Part shown: positions 6,070 through 9,849 of the stretch, piece by piece | Layout: the number at the start of each line of letters is the position of its first letter | Position numbering within the stretch: the first letter of the stretch is position 1 | Origin: Acidimicrobiales bacterium | GTDB lineage: Bacteria > Actinomycetota > Acidimicrobiia > Acidimicrobiales > Poriferisodalaceae | DNA: 9,849 bases | Assembly (NCBI GenBank): GCA_030749275.1 | Contig: JASMKJ010000196.1 | Location: 1 to 9,849, forward strand | Direction: 5' to 3' | The notes under the pieces: model-generated | The model's database searches: none | What the model saw: the letters and a program-made list of their open reading frames with translations, nothing else | Told to the model about the DNA's origin: nothing | Program-made: the position numbers and the translations under genes

Positions 6070-7734
6070 ATGCGCCTGTGGGAGAAACTTGTGACGCGAG
6101 AGCAATGGCAACAAGAGTACGAAGCCGGCAACATCCGTGACGTTGATTACGAAACGATGAGCGGCCTTCCAGTAGAACCGCTTTACGCTCCAAAGGACAG
6201 CGACCCTAGTGACTCCATAGGGTGGCCGGGTCAGTATCCCTATACCCGTGGGGTACACGCGAGCGGCTACCGAGGGCGTCTTTGGACGATGCGAATGTTC
6301 GCTGGATTCGGCACTCCGGAGGACACAAACGCCAGGTTTAGAGACATCCTTTCCGCCGGTGGTGGTGGCCTGTCGACCGCCTTTGACATGCCGACCCTCA
6401 TGGGTCTTGACAGTGATGATGTGCTCTCGCTAGGCGAGGTGGGCCGCTGCGGTGTGGCGGTTGACACGATTGAGGACATGGGTCTCCTCTACAACGAGAT
6501 CGATCTCGAAAAGACAACCACCTCGATGACGATTAATGCTCCCGCGGCACCTATCTGGGCGATGTTCGTTGCCAACGCAGAAGACCAAGGCGCGGATAGG
6601 AGTCGTCTCGGAGGAACACTTCAAAACGACATCCTCAAGGAATATCAAGCCCAGAAGGAATGGGTGTTCCCTCCAAGACCGTCGATGCGGCTCGTGGCCG
6701 ACACGATCGAATTCGCGAAAAATGAGATGCCTCGGTGGAATTCAGTATCGATAAGCGGCTATCACATACGCGAAGCCGGATCCACTGCCGCGCAGGAGCT
6801 GGCATTCACCCTTGCCAACGGCTTTGCGTATGTCGAAGCGGCTAGTCAAAGAGGTCTTGCAGTCGATGACTTCGCTCCCAGACTGAGTTTTTTCTTCAAC
6901 GCACATATCGACTTCTTTGAAGAAATCGCGAAATACAGAGCCGCGCGCAGAATCTGGGCGCGCTGGATGAAGGAACGATACGGAGCTCAGGATCCAAGGT
7001 CGATGATGCTTCGTTTCCACACTCAAACCGCCGGTGTGTCGTTAACCGCCCAACAACCCGAAATCAATGTTGCCCGAACGGCTATAGAAGCTCTCGCAGG
7101 AGTGCTTGGTGGAACGCAGAGCCTCCACACCAATTCGATGGACGAAGCACTCGCTTTACCAACCGAAAAAGCGGCACGAATAGCGTTGCGGACCCAACAA
7201 GTAATTGCCCATGAGACAGGCGTGACCGATGTCGTCGACCCATTGGGAGGAAGTTGGTTTCTAGAAGAACTAACTGATCGCTTGGAGGCTGAAGCAGAGT
7301 CGATGTTTGCCCACATAGCTCATGCCGGCGACGACTCGATGCTTGAAGGAGCTTTCGAGCTGATCGACGAAGGTTGGTACCAGGGCAATATCGCCGATGC
7401 TGCATATGAATTCGAAAAGAAAATTAATGCCGGTCGCCGCGTTGTGGTCGGAGTTAATGACTTCACCGAAGGAAACCAAGAAGACCAAATTGAGCTTCTG
7501 AAGATCACGAACGAAGACGAGCAACGTCAGATCAAGAATCTTCAAGCGATAAAGAGCGACCGCGACCAAGAAGCAGTCGATAATGCGCTAGTCGCCTTAG
7601 GTAGGGCAGCAGAGACCGACGCAAACTTGATGTTGCCTCTTATCGACACGGTGAGAACGCGCGCAACTGTAGGAGAAATCATGAACAAGCTGGCTGAGGT
7701 CTTCGGTCGCTACCAAGAGAAACCATTTATTTGA
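6070..7734 (+). CDS. icmA: Acyl-CoA mutase large subunit, isobutyryl-CoA mutase (IcmA) type
   Basis: The catalytic TIM-barrel subunit of a coenzyme-B12 carbon-skeleton mutase, 554 residues, without a B12-binding domain; such subunits pair with a separate small subunit, which is not in this window. Aligning with Propionibacterium methylmalonyl-CoA mutase (offset 12) shows conserved R70, T73, R75, S102, S152, T154, T183, Q185, Y231, H232, R271 and S273. The two residues separating the enzymes, Tyr89 and Arg207 in methylmalonyl-CoA mutase, are F77 and Q195 here, the isobutyryl-CoA mutase signature. Ala104 argues against 2-hydroxyisobutyryl-CoA mutase, which has Asp there. Likely reaction: isobutyryl-CoA to butyryl-CoA. 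The position of Tyr75 is His63, unusual for both classes. The C-terminal part (after about 460) is the usual charged helical segment. The ATG at 6070 has no Shine-Dalgarno; a GTG at 6091 is preceded by GGGAG with a 6-nt gap and may be the true start. Confidence 0.88.
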   Translation: MRLWEKLVTREQWQQEYEAGNIRDVDYETMSGLPVEPLYAPKDSDPSDSIGWPGQYPYTRGVHASGYRGRLWTMRMFAGFGTPEDTNARFRDILSAGGGGLSTAFDMPTLMGLDSDDVLSLGEVGRCGVAVDTIEDMGLLYNEIDLEKTTTSMTINAPAAPIWAMFVANAEDQGADRSRLGGTLQNDILKEYQAQKEWVFPPRPSMRLVADTIEFAKNEMPRWNSVSISGYHIREAGSTAAQELAFTLANGFAYVEAASQRGLAVDDFAPRLSFFFNAHIDFFEEIAKYRAARRIWARWMKERYGAQDPRSMMLRFHTQTAGVSLTAQQPEINVARTAIEALAGVLGGTQSLHTNSMDEALALPTEKAARIALRTQQVIAHETGVTDVVDPLGGSWFLEELTDRLEAEAESMFAHIAHAGDDSMLEGAFELIDEGWYQGNIADAAYEFEKKINAGRRVVVGVNDFTEGNQEDQIELLKITNEDEQRQIKNLQAIKSDRDQEAVDNALVALGRAAETDANLMLPLIDTVRTRATVGEIMNKLAEVFGRYQEKPFI

Positions 7735-7774
7735 ACTCAACAGACCGGTCATTTTGTGTGTGAGATGAGGAGTA

Positions 7775-8326
7775 ATGTCAACCCAACCGAATTTGGGTGA
7801 TCAAAAACTAATGCTGCAACAAAGAGCACCAAGACTAATCTCCGCATTCGTCGCGATAGTCGCGCTCGCGTCGGCATGCGGCGGCGGTGAGGATCAGACT
7901 CAACTTGAACGGGAACTGCAGGATAAGGCGGGCAGTGACATTCTTCCGGTAGAACTCGGTTTGGTTGATTGTCCAGAAGACATCGTAACGACACCCGAAT
8001 CAGTCTTCATCTGCGCTAGCGAAGTGGCGGGCCAGTACTACGAGCTTCAAGTCCGGATTCTTGATGCCCAGGGGCAATACAACTACGCCCACAAGCACCA
8101 CCCGCTTCAGCTTGTCAATACAGAGGCGATCTTGGCGACTGAAGTGACCTACGAAGTTGGCTTTGACGTGATGATCGATTGCGGTGACGACGAATACCTG
8201 GTCGCGCCTATCGGAAGTTCCTTCAATTGCGTTGCCACTCGAGTGGATGGCGGAGCTCAAGCCACAATTGAAGTGCGGCTTGAGGACGCCGCCGGCCGAC
8301 TCCATTGGAAGCTTGTCCGGTTCTAA
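7775..8326 (+). CDS. Lipoprotein with duplicated two-Cys DUF4333-like module
   Basis: A 183-residue protein with a lipoprotein signal: arginines up to R20, hydrophobic core 21-32, and lipobox L31-A-S-A-C35 followed by Gly-Gly-Gly. The n-region is long; an ATG at 7811 (M13) would give a more usual signal, but only the ATG at 7775 has a Shine-Dalgarno (GAGGAG at 7767-7772). After an acidic linker there are two similar segments. Segment 1 has C66-P and C80 then a strand and L-D-A-Q-G (97-101); segment 2 has C136-G and C152 then a strand and L-E-D-A-A-G (169-174). The V-x-C-P...C spacing resembles DUF4333 domains common in actinobacterial lipoproteins, here in tandem. Function is unknown. It follows the mutase gene by 40 bp on the same strand and may share its transcript. 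Confidence 0.88.
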   Translation: MSTQPNLGDQKLMLQQRAPRLISAFVAIVALASACGGGEDQTQLERELQDKAGSDILPVELGLVDCPEDIVTTPESVFICASEVAGQYYELQVRILDAQGQYNYAHKHHPLQLVNTEAILATEVTYEVGFDVMIDCGDDEYLVAPIGSSFNCVATRVDGGAQATIEVRLEDAAGRLHWKLVRF

Positions 8327-8464
8327 CTCCTTGCTAATGGTTTCACGGCGCAAACGTTGAACCTGCGGGATGTCGGCAACCTCTCCTTCGAGCTTGTGAA
8401 GCGAGGGGAACAACGTCGGACTGATATATCTGAAGAGATGGAGAGACGCGCATAATCGCTCCGC

Positions 8465-8470
8465 TACCCT
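8465..8470 (+). promoter_or_regulatory. Possible -10 element for a leaderless transcript
   Basis: TACCCT fits the actinobacterial TANNNT -10 pattern and ends 7 bases before the ATG at 8478, the spacing expected when transcription begins at the start codon. An alternative, CATAAT, lies at 8451-8456. No convincing -35 was seen. The rest of 8327-8464 shows no gene, only weak self-complementarity near 8382-8404. Confidence 0.25.
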
Positions 8471-8477
8471 GCGCCTT

Positions 8478-8615
8478 ATGAGCCGACGCACACATAATCC
8501 CAACGGTGAGTTGAGGCCCCTTCGACATAGACGACCCGTGATCCACTGGACAGCGGTCATTGTGTCCGCGGCAATGGTTTTGGCCGGATTTTCGGCACTG
8601 GTCGCCGCTTTATGA
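8478..8615 (+). CDS. 45-aa single-pass membrane protein overlapping elaA-like gene
   Basis: A short frame from ATG 8478 to TGA 8613-8615. The first 20 residues are rich in Arg and His (R-R near the start, R-H-R-R at 16-19), and residues 21-45 are a hydrophobic segment containing W24 and small residues, ending just before the stop. This is the pattern of a one-helix membrane protein with a cytoplasmic basic N-terminus. Its stop overlaps the next start as ATGA (8612-8615), the classic arrangement for translational coupling, which supports it being a real gene. No Shine-Dalgarno is visible, in keeping with a leaderless message. I do not recognise a family; an uncleaved signal-anchor or a small regulatory membrane peptide are both possible. 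Confidence 0.6.
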   Translation: MSRRTHNPNGELRPLRHRRPVIHWTAVIVSAAMVLAGFSALVAAL

Positions 8616-9037
8616 GCGATATACAGGCAGCGTCATTTTACGAACTGTCGGTGGACCGCCTCTACGACATCTTGCGTTTACGAGTTGAGGTTTTTGTTGT
8701 CGAACAGGAATGCGCGTACTCCGAAATCGACAATCTTGATGCTCAGGCCACACACTTCTGGATAGATGATGCAACGGGTATCGCCTCGTATGTGCGTCTA
8801 ATCAACGAAGAGAATTGCTGCAGGATCGGGCGCGTAGTGACACGAGCCGACGTCCGGTCCAAGGGGTTAAGCAAAGAACTCATTCAACATGTCATGAGGA
8901 GTTCTGAAGGACCGTGGGTTCTTTCTGCTCAGTCGTATCTTCGCGACTGGTACACCGATCTAGGTTTCTCGCAGACCGGACCTGAATTCTTGGAAGACGG
9001 TATTCCCCATATTCCGATGTTGAGGAAAATCGACTAG
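8612..9037 (+). CDS. elaA: ElaA-family GNAT N-acetyltransferase
   Basis: A 141-residue GNAT-fold protein of the ElaA family, which uses acetyl-CoA; the physiological substrate is not established. The N-terminal block is diagnostic: F9-Y-E-L-S...L17-Y-D-I-L-R-L-R...V29-V30-E31-Q32-E-C34-A-Y36...E38-I-D40...D43...H48-F-W, matching the ElaA consensus of LY-xx-L-x-LR-x-VF-V-VEQ-x-C-x-Y-x-E-x-D. I72-G-R-V-V-T-R-A-D-V-R-S-K-G-L-S-K-E-L (72-90) is the acetyl-CoA pyrophosphate-binding segment, slightly unusual in having Ser87 where Gly is common. The end block S105-A-Q-S-Y...W113-Y-T-D-L-G-F...F126-L-E-D-G-I-P-H-I-P-M is also family-typical. Length is usual. It starts within the stop of the small membrane gene and ends 15 bp from the convergent reductase gene, with no clear terminator between. 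Confidence 0.9.
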   Translation: MSDIQAASFYELSVDRLYDILRLRVEVFVVEQECAYSEIDNLDAQATHFWIDDATGIASYVRLINEENCCRIGRVVTRADVRSKGLSKELIQHVMRSSEGPWVLSAQSYLRDWYTDLGFSQTGPEFLEDGIPHIPMLRKID

Positions 9038-9052
9038 AGCTACTCCGGGACG

Positions 9053-9849
9053 TTAATTGCGGACGTCGACGACCGTCCGACCCTGAATCCTACCCGCAAG
9101 GATCTCGGACCCTAATTCGGGAACCTTCTCTAACCCGACAACAGTTGTCATTTCAGACAGCATGTTGCGATCGAGTAGTTCGTCCAAACGAGACCACGCC
9201 TGTTCGCGTTGTTCGAATGGACACATAACAGAGTCAATCCCTAGAAGATTGACCCCGCGAAGGAGGAACGGAATGACGGTTGTGTCTAGAGCATTGCCTC
9301 CAGCGAGGCCACAGGCTGCCACACTCGCGCCGTACTGCATTTCAGTCAGCACGTGAGCGAGGGTGGTGTCGCCAACAGCATCAATGCAACCGCCCCAACG
9401 TTCCGAAGACAGCGGTCCTGATGGCGGTGTAGCTAGCTCCTCTCGAGCGATGATGTGAGAAGCCCCCAGATTCGTCAAATAGTCGCTTGTTTCTGGCCGA
9501 CCCGTAGAGGCAGCCACTTCGTATCCAGCTTGAGCTAGGAGATGAACAGCCACGCTTCCAACTCCGCCCGCGGCACCGGTCACAAGGACCGGCTCCGAAC
9601 CGATTCCATGATCTTCCAAGGCCTGCATAGCCAGCATTGAGGTCAGCCCGGCGGTACCTACAGCCATTGCTTCAAGTTCCGACATTCCATCCGGGAGCTT
9701 CACAAGCCAGTCACCGTTGACGCGGGCCCTTTCCGCGTAGCCACCCCAATGAACCTCTCCGACCCGCCACCCAGTTAGCACCACCCGATCGCCCTCGCTG
9801 TAACGAGGATTCGTCGAGGCACTTACTACGCCGGAGAAATCTATTCCCG
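9053..9849 (-). CDS. acuI: Acryloyl-CoA reductase (NADPH), AcuI/YhdH family (5' end beyond window)
   Basis: A zinc-free medium-chain dehydrogenase/reductase missing its N-terminus: the frame enters at the right edge reading G-I-D-F-S-G-V-V, and the stop is TAA at 9055-9053. About 265 residues are present of a usual 325-330. Family landmarks: G-D-R-V-V-L-T-G-W-R-V-G-E and W-G-G-Y-A-E-R-A-R (about 9723-9799), G-T-A-G-L-T (9641-9658), the NADPH-binding V-T-G-A-A-G-G-V-G-S (9554-9583), L-G-A-S (9458-9469), C-G-L-A-G-G (9299-9316) and R-G-V-N-L-L-G-I-D-S-V (9227-9259). These match AcuI, which reduces toxic acryloyl-CoA to propionyl-CoA in DMSP/acrylate and 3-hydroxypropionate metabolism. The substrate is inferred from the family. 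The GTG at 9784-9782 lies well inside the conserved domain and is not the true start. Confidence 0.9.
   Translation of the reverse strand, partial: GIDFSGVVSASTNPRYSEGDRVVLTGWRVGEVHWGGYAERARVNGDWLVKLPDGMSELEAMAVGTAGLTSMLAMQALEDHGIGSEPVLVTGAAGGVGSVAVHLLAQAGYEVAASTGRPETSDYLTNLGASHIIAREELATPPSGPLSSERWGGCIDAVGDTTLAHVLTEMQYGASVAACGLAGGNALDTTVIPFLLRGVNLLGIDSVMCPFEQREQAWSRLDELLDRNMLSEMTTVVGLEKVPELGSEILAGRIQGRTVVDVRN

Noticed and set aside
7743..7750. GACCGGTC palindrome between the mutase and lipoprotein genes
   Set aside because: Only 8 bp with no extension, no T-run and no known operator match.
8000..8560. 186-codon minus-strand frame opposite the second lipoprotein
   Set aside because: It is the mirror of a gene with a clear signal peptide, Shine-Dalgarno and repeated domain; it shows no recognisable domain.
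1..9849. Search for a defence, mobile or secondary-metabolite system
   Set aside because: No transposase, integrase, nuclease, methyltransferase, NRPS/PKS, CRISPR repeat or tRNA-borne attachment site was seen; the neighbourhood is mostly cofactor and acyl-CoA metabolism with small lipoproteins.

Overview
The window looks like chromosomal DNA of a free-living actinobacterium, possibly an Acidimicrobiia-type lineage. The evidence is lipoprotein signal peptides with L-A-A-G-C or L-A-S-A-C lipoboxes, a Mycobacterium-like nicotinate phosphoribosyltransferase, an IcmA-type acyl-CoA mutase, GTG starts, starts with weak or no Shine-Dalgarno sequence, and a Gram-positive-type SOS box. By eye the base composition is moderate, about half G+C. 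The taxonomic placement is an inference. I see no transposase, phage gene, tRNA, rRNA or CRISPR array.

Layout from left to right. (1) Positions 1-1148, minus strand: a lipoprotein running off the left edge, with two tandem domains that resemble the potato-inhibitor-I/I78 protease-inhibitor fold. (2) Positions 1149-1560: a gene-poor stretch with a perfect CGAAC-N4-GTTCG SOS-type operator, a small plus-strand frame, a broken minus-strand frame for a small exported protein, and an 18-bp tandem duplication read by both. (3) 1561-2715, minus: a class I/II PLP aminotransferase. (4) 2783-4129, plus: nicotinate phosphoribosyltransferase. It converges on (5) 4195-5193, minus: an AcoX-type ATP-NAD kinase family protein, with an inverted repeat in the gap. 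(6) 5237-6055, plus: a ThiD-like kinase. (7) 6070-7734, plus: the large subunit of an isobutyryl-CoA-mutase-type B12 enzyme. (8) 7775-8326, plus: a second lipoprotein with a duplicated two-cysteine module. (9) 8478-8615, plus: a 45-residue single-pass membrane protein whose stop overlaps the start of (10) 8612-9037, an ElaA-family GNAT acetyltransferase. (11) 9053-9849, minus: an AcuI/YhdH-type acryloyl-CoA reductase running off the right edge.

Most of the large genes are cofactor and short-chain acyl-CoA metabolism: nicotinate salvage, probable NAD(H) phosphorylation, HMP or pyridoxine-type phosphorylation, a B12-dependent carbon-skeleton rearrangement, and an NADPH-dependent acryloyl-CoA reductase. 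thiD and the mutase gene are 14 bp apart and probably co-transcribed. There is no single obvious pathway operon. The least ordinary parts are the inhibitor-like lipoprotein with the SOS box upstream, the ThiD-like kinase with Asp where ThiD normally has Cys, the mutase with His at a usually tyrosine substrate-pocket position, and the tiny membrane gene coupled to elaA.
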